Below are positions 1 to 12,324 of a stretch of 64,000 nt of DNA, in pieces (the first letter of the stretch is position 1; each line of letters opens with the position of its first letter). The position numbers were made by a program, and so were the translations under genes. The notes below the pieces were generated by a model. It ran no database searches. It saw nothing but the letters and a program-made list of their open reading frames with translations, and had not been told where the DNA came from. Source of the DNA: Mactromeris polynyma (Eukaryota; Mollusca; Bivalvia; Venerida; Mactridae); NCBI GenBank assembly GCA_032209605.1, contig JASFXZ010000001.1, positions 14,526,256 to 14,590,255 of the forward strand, written 5' to 3'.

Positions 1-740
1 CAGAAAATTCTGTGTGGCTCTTCTATCTTTTCTGCAATTATACATCACAGTGGTTGGTATTGAACCCAGTATTAAATTTGACAAAATTTAGTGTCAAATT
101 GTATTCTGAACTTGGTTTCATTACCTTGGGTCCAGATGGCCAGGATTTCATTACCTGCAAGAGGGTCATGCTATGCATATTGTCTACAGACTAAAAGGCC
201 ATCTCAAGTCATTAGTGCTCCACTTACCTCTGCAATGTAGATATGTATTCTTTTGCTCCCATAAAACTCGAGTAATGGTCATATACTGTGCTCAATACTG
301 AAACTGTATTTATATGGTACTAATGGTATTTGCTACCTAAAGATATATAAACACTCAAAATCTCTGTAATCTCTGTTAAAATTACTGAATACTGCTATGA
401 ATAAATTAAAAAAAGTTTCGACCATTTATTATAAAAGAAACAAATTTATTATAAGACAAATTGAAATTGGTGAAATAGTGACTAGTTTGTCTTGTCTATA
501 TAATTACACCACCATAGTCTGCTTAAAATATCTACATTTATTGAATAATTGGATGAGATTTACTTCGTTGTTGATTTGTAGCTATAACATCTGTTTGATA
601 ACACTGTTAGTAATTGTCATGGATTTTGTATGACTGATAATCGAAAATTCGAAGCAATAGTTGTGGCTTGTCAGCCATTTTTTAAACAGGTTATTAGAAT
701 GGTGTGTGTCGTTGGGTGGCCGGGCGGGCATCAAACTGGG

Positions 741-1165
741 GGTTTCCGGCGAATAACTTGAGTTATGTTGATCACATTGTAACCAAATTATGTGTGTAGT
801 AAGAACATTGGGAGAGCTCGCTAGGGATTGCTTTTGGGTTCGGTCCACCAAAGGTCAAGGTCACTGTTACTAAAATTAGCAATTTGGTTTCCGGCGAATA
901 ACTTTCGTTTCGTTGATCATATTGACATCATACTTGGTGTATAGTAAGTACATGTGGAGAGCCCACTTGGGATTGCTTTTGGACTCTTTCCGACAAAGGT
1001 CAAGGTCATTATTACTAAAAATAGAAATTTGATTTCCGGCAAATAACTTGAGTTTCATTGATCATATTGACATCAAACTTGGTGTATAGTTAGAGTATGT
1101 TGATAGCTCGCTTTGGATTGCTTTTGGGTTCGTTCTGTCCAAGGTCAAGGTAACTGGTTTGTGGG
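741..1165 (+). repeat. Three 145-bp tandem units of a TTTCCGGCGAATAACTT repeat
   Basis: Units start at 741, 886 and 1031. Each runs from GGTTTCCGGCGAATAACTT through TTGATCATATTGACATCA to AAGGTCAAGGTCA and TACTAAAAATAG. Copies differ by scattered substitutions. I associate this repeat with mollusc genomes. Confidence 0.8.
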
Positions 1166-1473
1166 CATTGCCCATTTCTTGTTTCATTTTTAAGGGGAGG
1201 TATGACAGGTCCTTTTGATTGGGGAATTTGCATCATGAATCACCAAATTTGGGTATTTAAATTTTTTAATAATTTTACTGAAGGGGAAGTTTCTTTCTAA
1301 GTAGTGGAAACAATTATACTTTTTTCTTTGGGGAATGGGGCCCAATATCGGCCCCAAATTTGCTATAAAAAAGGTCTGCTTGTTTTTTCAGGTAACATCT
1401 TATCTTAATTCAGTACCATAATACAATGTTGTTTTACATGTTGTTTGGGCCATCATTAAAAGATTGTTTCTTT

Positions 1474-1633
1474 GGCATAACCCTACCCAGTGAAATTTAG
1501 GTTGGTAGGTAGATAGGTAATTTTAATATTTAATTAAAGTGTTAACTATCAATATGCCGACAAAAAAAATCCTGCTCAAACCCCTGAATTTTTTTTCGTT
1601 GGGAGCATTATCGTGGGTAGGTAGGGTTATGCC
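1474..1633. mobile_element. 160-bp MITE with GGCATAACCCTACC ends
   Basis: The left end GGCATAACCCTACC is the exact reverse complement of the right end GGTAGGGTTATGCC. The interior is AT-rich without coding capacity. No clear target duplication. It sits in a SMAP intron just before the exon at 1679. Confidence 0.6.
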
Positions 1634-1678
1634 TAACATACAATTTTTTAAATTATGACCTTGGTTATTATTTTTCAG

Positions 1679-1817
1679 GTATCCAATGACAGCTTAGAAG
1701 CTAGTTTATTTGGTGAACCAGCCAGTACAGAGAAGGCACCAAATGTGTCCACTAAAGATTCTATAATGGCATTATATGGAGGTGGTCAACAAAGTCAGCA
1801 ACAATTTGGTGTTCCAG
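1679..1817 (+). CDS. SMAP: SMAP exon with SLFGEP and KDSIMALYG
   Basis: Acceptor TTATTTTTCAG before 1679 and donor G|GTAACT after 1817. The exon has 139 nt, starts in phase 0 and leaves one base. It encodes VSNDSLEASLFGEP, then KDSIMALYGGGQQSQQQFGVP. The SxxALYG block is the most SMAP-like part of this window. No earlier exon was found between position 1 and here. Confidence 0.8.
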
Positions 1818-4800
1818 GTAACTAAGTTCTGAATTCTGATTGTTAGTCAGATAGTTAGTTTCAGTATACTCGATAGACCGTAGATTGTTAGTCAGATAAG
1901 ATAATTAGTTTCAAAATACTCGATAGAACACCTCTAACCTGTAATGTATACACATGTAGTTTTGGAAATGTCCTAGCAGACAATTTCAGTAAGTTTCACC
2001 AGTACATCAATGGCATTGTTTTAAACAAAAGCATAACTGTGAAATCACATCTTTTCAGGAGACTCAAAACATTAAATTAAGCACAAATTTCAGGTTATTG
2101 TAATTCCCATTTAACTGATATCGCAAATGCTTACCGCCATTTTTTGTTAGACAAGGACTACTTTCTTCAGGAGTATGTAGACTTTGGCAGTTCAGAATTA
2201 CAGACTTGGGATGACTCATCCAATGAGAGTCCGTGGACAAGCCCCTTGCTCAAAATGCAGTTTGTTATAGTTGATAATTATCCTTAATAAATCCTGTGAT
2301 ATAAGAATTTATTAAAAGTAACACATAGTGGGGTAACAGGAAGGTAAATATACGCAAGTTTGTTACTCTCAGAATGGTATGGCAGAATAATACTTTCTTC
2401 CAATTTATCAACTTTTTGGGTTGATATTCCAAGATGAATCATTTGAACAAAATTAAACTCCGTATACCGGAGTTATCTTACTGTCAGATGAATGGTCACC
2501 TGAGTACATAAAATTTGTGACACTAAATTTGATCAAAGCATGAGAGCTATTTCAATCTCATTTCAGACCCTTGGTTACCAAGGATTGTAGATGTGTCTTG
2601 GCATATTTTTTGTTTTGGGTCATTTTCAGTAATTGCTTTACTTTCAAACTTTCCTGTCCCAATGAGCTGCTGGTTTTAGAGTAAGAACATAAAGAAAATT
2701 ATTCTATTGGTTTGCATTATGACCTCCGCCCAAACATGGTGGTGGGCAGACATTGATTTTTGTCTGCTCAGTGTGCCTGTCTGGATCACCAGGATGTTAC
2801 AAAGTCTGTGTCATACTCCTCCATTATTACCACGCAGATTTCTGTCAAACTTTCACAGATGTTCAGTAATGATGTTAACTTATGCATGAAGGAAGGAATT
2901 TTTGGTGCTTCTTCCATTTGACCCTAGAGTTGACCCTTTGACCCCTGAAATTTAAAAAAAACCACCTTTTGACCTTTAGGATGGCTGAAGGTCAATTTTT
3001 GTCTAAATTATAGGTATTTTGGTTATAATTGAAACATTTCCAGTCAAAAATTATCAAAATGACACTTGAGATTCAGCCCCTAGTCGAACCCCTGCTTCTC
3101 TTATCCAAGGAGTTGTGACCCTTTAATGTTGCTCACTATACAGAATATGTGAAGCTTTAGATCTTGTGAAACACTCCTCATTTATTATTTTGAAGATTTC
3201 TTTTAATCTTTCGGAGATGATTAATAATGATGTGAATTTGTGCTTGATTGAAGAAATTTTGGATGACTCTGTTTGTGCAAGAGTTATGGCCCTCTCTCAG
3301 TACAGTGTGCTTAAATAGTCTTCCAAACTGTCAGTTATATGTATCAAAAAATTAAGTGAAATTGATAATATTAAGCACTGATATGTCTGTGTTTACATTA
3401 GATGTAAAGGGTATTTGTAGGATTTGACCATTTAGGAGATATGTTTAAAACTTGAATAGTTCAATCGCGGTCACTCAAAATGCGATTGGTCGAGTTGCAG
3501 GGAGAACTCTAAAACATTGTTTGGACCCTCTAAACTTCCCTATCTTTTTTGTCTCAAATTAATGTGATCTCATGAAATACACTCACTTGAAAAATGCACT
3601 GAATTGAAAAGGTCATCATGTCCCTGTGATTCCATATTGCGATGCAGTTTTTCACACCTTTTGATCATCAGTATACATGTATGTGTTCAAGCAGCCTTTT
3701 GTTTACATGTCAGTAGTTAATAATGCAGAAGTTTAATAATCAAATTAATATCGAGTTTATCTTATCAAGATAATATGTTTAATTGTTTTATTGATGCTGG
3801 GTGTGAAATAGTAATGACCATTTTTTGGTGTAAAAATATCATGTCTATATCATGGGGTCATTAATATACATGTATTATCAAAATAATTTTTTTGAATAAG
3901 ATACAATGTCATAAATTATCATTATCATTATTGAAATGGCCATAATCAATATAAAGTACATGTAAGTTCATTTACATTTAATTATACCATGATGATAAAG
4001 CCAAAATATGTAACAACACATTTGTCTTTTGAATTTTTATTTGTCGGTTCATTAATACATGTACATATCATCGCATCCCTGTTAATAATATGAAACCCCC
4101 TGTGAAAGTAAATATTGTCCACAACGATGGAAGAAACAAAGACACAGTCACTGTAAAATGTGAAAAATAGGGATAGTCGAGTGGCGTGCAATTCAACTGT
4201 ACCTCAAAATTTAATTATGTATGTGTTTATTTGAACACCATGTACTACTGTGTGTGTGTGTGTGTACTATAGAATGTTCTAGTCTTGTATAAACCTAAAT
4301 GATTACATTATATGTTTGGTACATAGCAGAGAACACCATGTACTACTGTGTGTGTGTGTGTGTACTATAGAATGTTCTAGTCTTGTATAAACCTAAATGA
4401 TTACATTATATGTTTGGTACATAGCAGAGAACACCATGTACTACTGTGTGTGTGTGTGTGTACTGTAGAATGTTCTAGTCTTGTATAAACCTAAATGATT
4501 ACATTATATGTTCGGTACATAGCAGAGAAGTAAAGCTGTTTAATAATCATAATTTTGTCATTCTCTGAGATTGTTTGCCCAAATGACAAATATGGGCAAA
4601 ATTGAGCTACATGTATTAACATTTCTGAATGCAGGGATATTTGTAGGTCACTACAAAACTAAAATTACTGCAAAACAAAATTTTTTAATATGATCATCAA
4701 GACTATTTCTACAAAAATTTCTGAGTTTCACAAATTTAATACAGCAAATATGTTTTCAGACACAATAATAGTTTACAAATAAATGTATATTATTCTTTTT

Positions 4801-7800
4801 CTGTAGAAAAGGGGCCGTCTCAATGTTTACCGATAATTGTTTTGCTTCTGTTCGCCACTGAATCATTAATCTTTTACTGAAATATTTCAACTAGCTGTTG
4901 CAATTAATGTGAAAACAGGACGTCATCTTTATTGCGTTTTTCTCATAAAATAAGGCTCAGTGCATTTGGGCCAAAAATCTCAGATCCTGCCACATATATG
5001 TTATAAAATTGAAATCATGTATCAATGTATTATTTACGCAGCCTATTCATGTAGTTATGCACCAGTGTATGAGGATTTGACTGGACCAATGTCATCCACT
5101 TACGCCAATAATGCGTTTGAGCCTACTCCTATAATGTTTACAGGACAAGGTAGTCAGTTAGGTGAAGGATTATTTCTCAAATCTTGAATGCAACAATCTC
5201 ATACTGTGAAACTTAACTTGAGTTTTGTTACATCTCTATTTTAGCAGGGTTTTTTCTTGCTGTTTTTTTTAAACATGACCCATGTCCATGAAAATGGAAT
5301 TTTTGGTAGGAAAATGGCCAAGAAAATAGCAAAAGTAAAAAAATCTAGTCACTTAATTCAAATATTCACTGAAACACTTTTCTCATTGGTCTGCAGTTTG
5401 TTTATTTTGATATGACTTTTCATATGCTGAATATTTGTACAGTGGTGTGAATTGAGGTTTCAAAAGATTGAGGGTTAGAAGAAAGTAAAGCAAATTTAGT
5501 TCCTTGTGTATGAAGTGACCAATAAGAAAAGCATTTGAGTGTACTCATTTAATTTTGGAAATTGTTTCAATTTTGGCTGTTGTATGTAATTAAAAAGGTT
5601 CTATCTTGTCTATTTCTGAACAGATTTTTGGGAAACAGTTCATTCCATGCGGGGGAAAGATGCTGTATTGTTCAGTCATATTACCAATGGGTATTTAAAC
5701 AGCCGATCAAAACCCTGTTGAGACATTCTAAAAACACTGTCTGTGTTCTTTATCCTCAAAATTTAAATTTATCGCGGGGGAAAAAGTTATGCTCTGTGCA
5801 AAGTAGTTATGGTGATCACTTCAGTTAACCATCGCTCAGCTTTGCTCTCAGAACTTCATTATTTATGTCTCTGTTCATTACGTTTGAAAAACAGTTTGTT
5901 CGTTTCCTAAAAGTTTTGGTTGGATTGTATTTAATATACTGGGTATGATTTATATATTGAAACATTTTAATGCTTATTTCACTGTGTCTACCATCTAGGG
6001 AAAAGTATAGTAAGTGAACCATTTTGAAAATAACTGATGGAGAGTGTTAAGAAAGCCCATTTATTTGTACTGAAATTAATATTATACATATCTAATGTAG
6101 CAATGTTGCCGGTATGAGTGCCAGATCATTGAAAGTTCTAGGAGTAATGAGATTTTGCCCTGTAATGCTACAGTAACTCCAACCCTTGGAGAAGAGTGTG
6201 CTTATAACCATAATTGTAATCTGACTGTATTTGTTAGTTTTCAGGAATGTTTGTAGAAACTGCATTGTTAGCAAAAATCACATGGCTATGGGAAACTTCA
6301 ATACTCTGGTGTTCATACTGGCTGTATCACTAAATTCAACTGCTATAAATAGCTTCAATAAATTCAGCATGGGCTGCTTGCCACACTGAGTTGTTTGTTA
6401 ATATATGTATATGTACTGATTGCTGTACTTTTCCATGGACGGTGGCCATGGGGTTATGTACCATTTGTAGGAATTATGGTCAAAGAATGTTCATTTTGTA
6501 TTCAGTTGGTGAAGTGTTGATATTCATGTATTTTCTTGTTTTGTATGAAAGGATATATTGATAGATATGCTAAGCCATCTAGTGCATCTGGTACAGGTAT
6601 TTTATTTATTTCATTTACCACTTATTTGGTTGCAATGGGAACCAACCTGGTATTTTTCTAGTTCTGGTCTTTGTTGTTATAATTGTCATACATAGATGTT
6701 AACCTTAAGTTTGATGATCATTATCTACATATCAAAATCTGCTTGGTTTTAGTTTAATAATTAGATTAATAACATTTGAAAACTGAATGGAAATCATGTA
6801 GGCTGAATGGATGTACTTCAGATGGCTACAAATATTGTATTTTCCCTTTAATCCTGCAGTACAAACAACTATTTACCATTAAATCATGCTTAACTCACAA
6901 TGAAAGCAAAGACAAGATTAAAGTCTGAATGAATTTCAATGGATCTAATCTTAATCTTTGTTTGTACCCCCCTGGTTTGAAACCCATTTCTAGCAAAGTC
7001 CGAATTTCATCTATTGACCTCAAATTAGTTAATTATACTGTTTGTATACTTAGACCAGAACTAAATGTATGCTACTTTGGATTTTGGGGATCTGTAGATA
7101 ATCCTTATATTGTGGTTTCTGGTCTTCAGTTACTGTGGGTTATTGTTATCTGTAAAAAAATGTCTTACAGATTCACCATATAAAGTATTAAGTCAATATT
7201 GGAACAGAGAGCATTAAGGATAAAATCATTTGTACCTCACTGAGAATGCTTTTAAACTAATTTTCACTCATTTTGGGGGGGGGGGGGTGCAGTGATTGAG
7301 GGGGCCGAGCGGTTGTCTCCTGATCCATAGTTCATTAGTTCAAGCTGGGTGTTGACCAGGGTTTGATCATGAACTTCACAGTCTCTAAATTTGGGGCAAG
7401 TACTAGTTAATCCTGTAAAGCAGTTATCGAGAATGATTATTAAAAGTTGTAAGACGTTATTTCACAAACCTTTTAAGATAGAGAAGTGTAAAGCCAAAAC
7501 GGTTAAAGCCTGCCCAATCTGTTCCATTTGTTGAGTGTGACTGGCAACCAGCCGGGATCTTGCTTTTAAACCATTTGTAGTCTCGGACGTATGTGAGAAA
7601 CTCGTTAAAGAAGCAGGGTCATAAGATTATTGCCAACTATTCAGTTTGCAAGTTATTACTTATTGGAAAGCCTGGAAAACATGTTCGATCAAAGCCAATG
7701 TATGTAATTGCTAGAAAAGGGAATTAATGCCCATGCAACACCAAGTATTGCATATAATATATGCATACAGAAAATCTAATCAGTTTATTTATTCCTACAA

Positions 7801-10800
7801 GCAATAAGAAGTGACTTATGATATTTCTCTTCTTGCTGCCCTTGATTCCTGTCAAAGGTATAACACATGCATGCTGATTTTCCCTTGCTTAAAATTCTAC
7901 AATACAAATTATCTGTAATTCTTTACCTGTTGGTCAAATTATGTGTACCATACATGTACACGTTTTCCTTTTTGTAGATTTTTTAGAAACACTAAACAGT
8001 GAATAAATACACTGCCATCCAAAAGTTTCTTAACACTTGAATACATGTATTTTGAATTTCGTTACTTTTTGTTACAGAATTTCATATAAAACATGTATGA
8101 CCATGAAGTAAAATTATTCATCCCACTTCTGTGATGGATAGTTTAGAATAATTGAATTAACAATTTGCACATCTCGGCAGCAGCATCAATCTGCCTGCAT
8201 CCGAAACCAATATATGAGACACAGAAAATAAGATAATTTGTTTCATTACAAATATGTAAAAACTTCTACAGAAAATTATTGCTGTGTTAAAAAGCAGTTT
8301 CGATGTAATGCATGTGAAACAAATATGAAAATACATTAATTGCAATGGGAAATTGTCAATGTGCAGGAAATTTTGGAGGGCAGTGTTTATACCATGTTAT
8401 GCCCATGTCTTTAAACTATTGTTCAAAACCTTGAAAAAGTTCTTAAATATTGTTAATGAATGATTTTGATCAGTCAATATGCTTCTCATGTAGTCTTTAG
8501 TCGCCAGAATAGTCAATTTAAATTGTAAGTAATTTTGTGTTAATTGATTTTGTTTGCAATTACTAGCTACTTGTGATAGGGCGAGTGTCAATTTTTTATT
8601 GCGATATTGTTTATCAAATATAAAGCAGTAATTTGTAATTGTTTTGAGTGAAATGCGGTTTATTCTCTCACCATTGGTATGTTTTCTAGAATGTTACAAG
8701 GCAAGAATATTTCTGAGACACAAATGTTAACTGTGTTAGCTGTAAAGTGGCGACATTGAAATGTTTGCAAATTTAAGAGTCATGAAAATATCAGCCGGCA
8801 TACATTTCCATACTTTATTTTTATATGTAACGTTACTGTCTTCTTTGATTCGCAAACATTTACGTGAGCGTAAGGTCTGATCACCAGCGTATAACTTCTT
8901 GATTCACAAACATTAACGTGAGCGTAAGGTCTGATCACCAGCGTACAACTTCTTGATTCACAAACATTAACGTGAGCGTAAGGTCTGATCACCAGCGTAC
9001 AACTTCTTGATTCACAAACATTTACGTGAGCGTAAGGTCTGATCACCAGCGTACAACTTCTTGATTCACAAACATTAACGTGAGCGTAAGGTCTGATCAC
9101 CAGCGTACAACTTCTTGATTCACAAACATTAACGTGAGCGTAAGGTCTGATCACCAGCGTACAACTTCTTGATTCACAAACATTAACGTGAGCGTAAGGT
9201 CTGATCACCAGCGTACAACTTCTTGATTCGCAAACATTAACGTGAGCGTAAGGTCTGATCACCAGCGTACAACTTCTTGATTCGCAAACATTAACGTGAG
9301 CATAAGGTCTGATCACCAGCGTACAACTTCTTGATTCACAAACATTTACGTGAGCGTAAGGTCTGATCACCAGCGTACAACTTCTTGATTCACAAACATT
9401 TACGTGAGCGTAAGGTCTGATCACCAGCGTACAACTTCTTGATTCACAAACATTTACGTGAGCGTAAGGTCTGATCACCAGCGTACAACTTCTTGATTCA
9501 CGAAGGATCTACTTATACAGTATTCTATTATCTAGTGTCCATCGTCCTGATTTAGTGTTAATCTCATGTCTTGGATTCTAATGGATGGAAGGGTTGGCGC
9601 AAACAATTGTTACTGCTTCTTCTAAAACTGAGTTATAATATTTTTGACCAACTCCTTGATACATGTTATTGATATGCCTTACTTTATCCTGCTATAACCT
9701 TTTGATGATTGTGTATTAAAATACAATTATGTTGCTTAACTCTTGAATTATTATTTGTAATATGTCGTTATTATATGTAATTCTCCTTTAAACCTTTAAT
9801 CTGCTTTGTAAATATAAACCAATATTTTGTATATAATTCAATATAATCTCAACTTAATGGAAAATATAAATTATCAAACTTTTCGGGCTCCAATTTCCTA
9901 TCAAACTGAACAAATTTCATTTATCTAATAGGTTGATGGAGCCACTTTCAGTCTTTCTATTGTGCCTTTCAAAATACCTTAAGGAAACCATGATTAAACT
10001 TCATTGAGGATAGTTTGGTATATTTTTATATATGATGTCCAGAAAAATAAATCCATTTTTATCTTTAAAAATTGTCATTGCTTTGTCATCCTTCTCACTG
10101 TCTGTGTAAACAAAAATGATTAATAGTGTGATTAACTCAATTTCTGTCAAGTATAGGTCCTAAAGATATAGTCACAAGCTGACTAGTGTCTGCATCCTTT
10201 TTGTTGTGCTTTTGTGGAGCATTCATGGCGAACCACTAGTTCTCTATAAAATAATGCATGGATGTTTTTCTTATGTCATTATTTACAACACTTCATTGTG
10301 TATATACAGGTGGTGTTTACATGCCCCAACAACAGATGGGTCAACAACAGATGGGTACTGGGATGTATGGCAACCCACAACAACAACAACAGCCACAGCA
10401 ACAACAACAAAACATACCACAGATGAATATGCCACAGGTAGGCTTTACCCCCCTTGTCTCCATCTTGTGATTCATCTTTCCCCAACAAATTAAAAGTTTG
10501 CAGGGGGGATATAGGAGAAATTCTAAAGGTCATGTAGTCTGTCCAGTGCAAAACGTTCACACCTTTCTCACTCGATACAGCAACTAGACAAACATTGCTC
10601 TTGCTAAGTGTGCTTTTTTGTTCTTGATCAGATCAGACATTGCAGAATAATGTAAGTTGTGGTTCTGACAAAGCAATATTATCAAGGTGTTAATCACTGT
10701 CAATGACTCAAGAGGCGTGTCCAGAATGAACTGAATCATACTGGTACTTATGTGTTGTACTCATCAAAAGTTGAATGAAGTCCAAATTGTATATGCCTGC

Positions 10801-12324
10801 AGGAATGTGATAATGTGTTTCAATGGTAATGCACACAGTATATTTAGTGACTTTTTTCTCTTTGATGTTGACCATTGTTTTAACATTTAGTTTTTATGTC
10901 ATACAGGGTGTGTATGGTAACCAAATGGGCATGATGGGTATGCCTCAAGGTCAAATGAATATTGGGTCAATGGGTGCTGTGCCACAGGGTCAGATGGGAA
11001 TGCAACAGATGGGAATGTATGGACAAGCACAACAACAACCACAGATGCAACAGATGCAGTTCAATCAGGTACAGTATCTATGTCTGAATCCCTAGTATAC
11101 ATTTGTTGTCACTACGTTATATACTGTTAGAGAATTGAATGCTGACCAATGATGTTGCATGTAACAATTTGATACTCTTCAACTGAAGTCAGGAACATAC
11201 AGTTATATGCTCAAAAAGGCGATATGACATAGGATTTTATTGGATGAACTGCACACTTCCAATGCAATGTTCTAGTAGTACAATAGTTCATCAGTAGAAA
11301 AGCTTTTCTTGTCTCCTAAATAGGGGTGTCATGAGATACAGGTATATCGGTGTATAGCGATATCCAGCCTTACTGTATTGTACCACAGTATGAAATAAAC
11401 ATATTTATGATACATTTTTTCCGCTGTTTGCTAGAAAGTTTCTGGCTGCAATTTTTAAACCTGTGTAATCAAAATTTTGATATTGAGTGTACATTTTATC
11501 AAATTTATTTTTATATGATCAAGTTTGGAGACCAGTCTTAAATGCAGCATTACTATTTGTTAGGAATGAGTATGAGCCCAGAAACAACCAATCATGCACT
11601 TGACTTTTGAACCTGGTCCTCAAACTGAGTTATATAAACTTTAGCCCTGATCCAGTTATAGGGTGAGACAATACGGACATAACGCAATACGATACATGTC
11701 ATGATATACCTCTCACGATACAATATGTATCAGGATATATCATAAAGAATAAGTAAAATACTCCAAATCCCACACTTGTTAGCATTAATGGTAAGGATAT
11801 ATTAGCTAATGGCATAAGTTAAGAATATTTACTTCACAATACTTGTTTCCTGTCAAGAACAAAACTCATATGACTAAAGTGACTAAGTTGCAATGGTTTC
11901 AATGCACTTCAAATTTTATCAAGTAAGATCGTAACAAATCTCCATACTTAGTTGTCGTTCATGTGTTGCCAAACGCGTTACAGTTGTGTTTTCAGTTTCA
12001 ATTTTGCAACGTATTTATGAGTTCTCAGGCATGTTTACGCAAGAACATTGAGCGTAACATTTTTCGTTACATTTAATGAATAAAATGGCGGATCAATACA
12101 TCAATTTTTCTCAAAACGTATAGGTATGTGTATCGAGAGAGCTTGCATCATGATGCATCGATGGATCTATTAGTCGTCTCGCCCCTATTCAGTTATGTAT
12201 ATTGAATTTGCAGATGCAGCAGCAGATGACAAACATGAATCTTGGTCAGCCTCAGCAAATGGGTATGGGATGGGCAGGTGCACAGACTTCTGGACAGACA
12301 CTTTCAACTAATCTGTGGCAGTGA
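1679..12324 (+). CDS. SMAP: SMAP-type ArfGAP gene, 3' part (five constitutive-looking exons plus one cassette candidate)
   Basis: This is the C-terminal half of a stromal membrane-associated protein (SMAP1/2 family), an Arf GTPase-activating protein that acts with clathrin in endosomal and Golgi vesicle traffic. Joined exons: 1679-1817, 5042-5149, 10310-10437, 10907-11068, 12214-12324, with an optional 6552-6596. All phases agree (0-1, 1-1, 1-0, 0-0, 0-stop), giving 216 codons including the stop. Visible: a KDSIMALYG motif, then a Gln/Met/Gly-rich low-complexity tail (MPQQQMGQQQMG, QMGMQQMGMYGQ), and the terminal TLSTNLWQ, like the TLS-x-x-x-W end I recall for SMAP proteins. The catalytic ArfGAP zinc-finger and the clathrin box would lie 5' of the window, so the family call rests on the C-terminal motifs only. 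What else it could be: another Q/M-rich ArfGAP-related protein. Confidence 0.75.
2715..3300. repeat. Diverged interspersed repeat with GACCCTTTGACC words
   Basis: Starts near CATGACCTCCGCCCAAACATG and continues through two related blocks (TTTCACAGATGTTCAGTAATGATG and TTTCGGAGATGATTAATAATGATG). Non-coding; a possible old transposon remnant. Confidence 0.4.
4232..4526. repeat. 98-99 bp tandem triplication with (TG)n
   Basis: GAACACCATGTACTACTG begins at 4232, 4331 and 4429. Each unit carries a TG microsatellite and ATGTTTGGTACATAGCAGA. The copies are nearly identical, so the triplication is young. SMAP intron. Confidence 0.9.
5042..5149 (+). CDS. SMAP: SMAP exon (symmetric phase 1-1)
   Basis: Acceptor TTTACGCAG, donor AAG|GTAGTC. 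The exon is 108 nt with two bases completing the previous codon and one left over. It reads AYSCSYAPVYEDLTG, then a stretch ending PTPIMFTGQ. Open in the only frame that fits both neighbours. Because it is phase 1-1 it can be skipped without a frameshift, so it could be constitutive or alternative. I do not recognise its sequence from vertebrate SMAPs. Confidence 0.65.
6552..6596 (+). CDS. Candidate 45-nt cassette exon of SMAP
   Basis: Preceded by a pyrimidine-rich stretch and AAAG, and followed by ACAG|GTATTT. It reads GYIDRYAKPSSASGTG when joined to the upstream G. Its 45 nt are phase 1-1, exactly the phase needed at this place. Ser/Ala/Pro-rich content suits the disordered tail. Support is from splice sites and phase only. 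Confidence 0.45.
8839..9497. repeat. 54-bp minisatellite, about 12 copies
   Basis: Unit contains CAAACATTAACGTGAGCGTA, then AGGTCTGATCACCAGCGTACAACTT. Variants are few (TTTACG/TTAACG, CGCAAAC/CACAAAC). Since 54 is a multiple of three, the minus strand stays open for 233 codons with an 18-residue period. This is not evidence of a gene. SMAP intron. Confidence 0.92.
10310..10437 (+). CDS. SMAP: SMAP Gln-rich exon
   Basis: Acceptor GTATATACAG, donor CAG|GTAGGC. 128 nt, phase 1 to 0. Encodes GVYMPQQQMGQQQMGTGMYG, then a NPQQQQQ...NIPQMNMPQ tract. The CAA/CAG runs make it prone to length polymorphism. Confidence 0.8.
10907..11068 (+). CDS. SMAP: SMAP Met/Gly/Gln-rich exon
   Basis: Acceptor GTCATACAG, donor CAG|GTACAG. 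162 nt, 54 codons, phase 0-0. Encodes GVYGNQMGMMGMPQGQ... and ends QPQMQQMQFNQ. The composition is continuous with the exons on both sides. Confidence 0.8.
11316..12194. mobile_element. Possible degraded element with AATAGGGGYG ends
   Basis: The left AAATAGGGGTGTCATGAGATAC and right GTCTCGCCCCTATT ends are inverted and similar. Near both ends and within are clustered GATA/ATCG-rich words. No target duplication seen; the interior codes for nothing. Weak call. Confidence 0.3.
12214..12324 (+). CDS. SMAP: SMAP last coding exon and stop
   Basis: Acceptor GAATTTGCAG. 37 codons ending TGA at 12322-12324. Encodes MQQQMTNMNLGQPQQMGMGW and closes with SGQTLSTNLWQ. The terminal TLS...W block supports SMAP. 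The 3' UTR follows. Confidence 0.82.
   Translation: MQQQMTNMNLGQPQQMGMGWAGAQTSGQTLSTNLWQ

Noticed and set aside
5053..5149. Alternative acceptor TTCATGTAG for the SMAP exon
   Set aside because: The phase it imposes meets TGA within a few codons.
8018..8050. Tc1-like end (ACTGCCATCCAAAAGTTT)
   Set aside because: No matching inverted end found within 2 kb; could be chance.
8780..9478. 232-codon minus-strand frame with an 18-residue repeat
   Set aside because: It is the 54-bp minisatellite read in frame; no non-repeat domain, no splice partners.
10206..10493. 95-codon frame with Thr-rich run
   Set aside because: Shadow of the Gln-rich SMAP exon in another frame.
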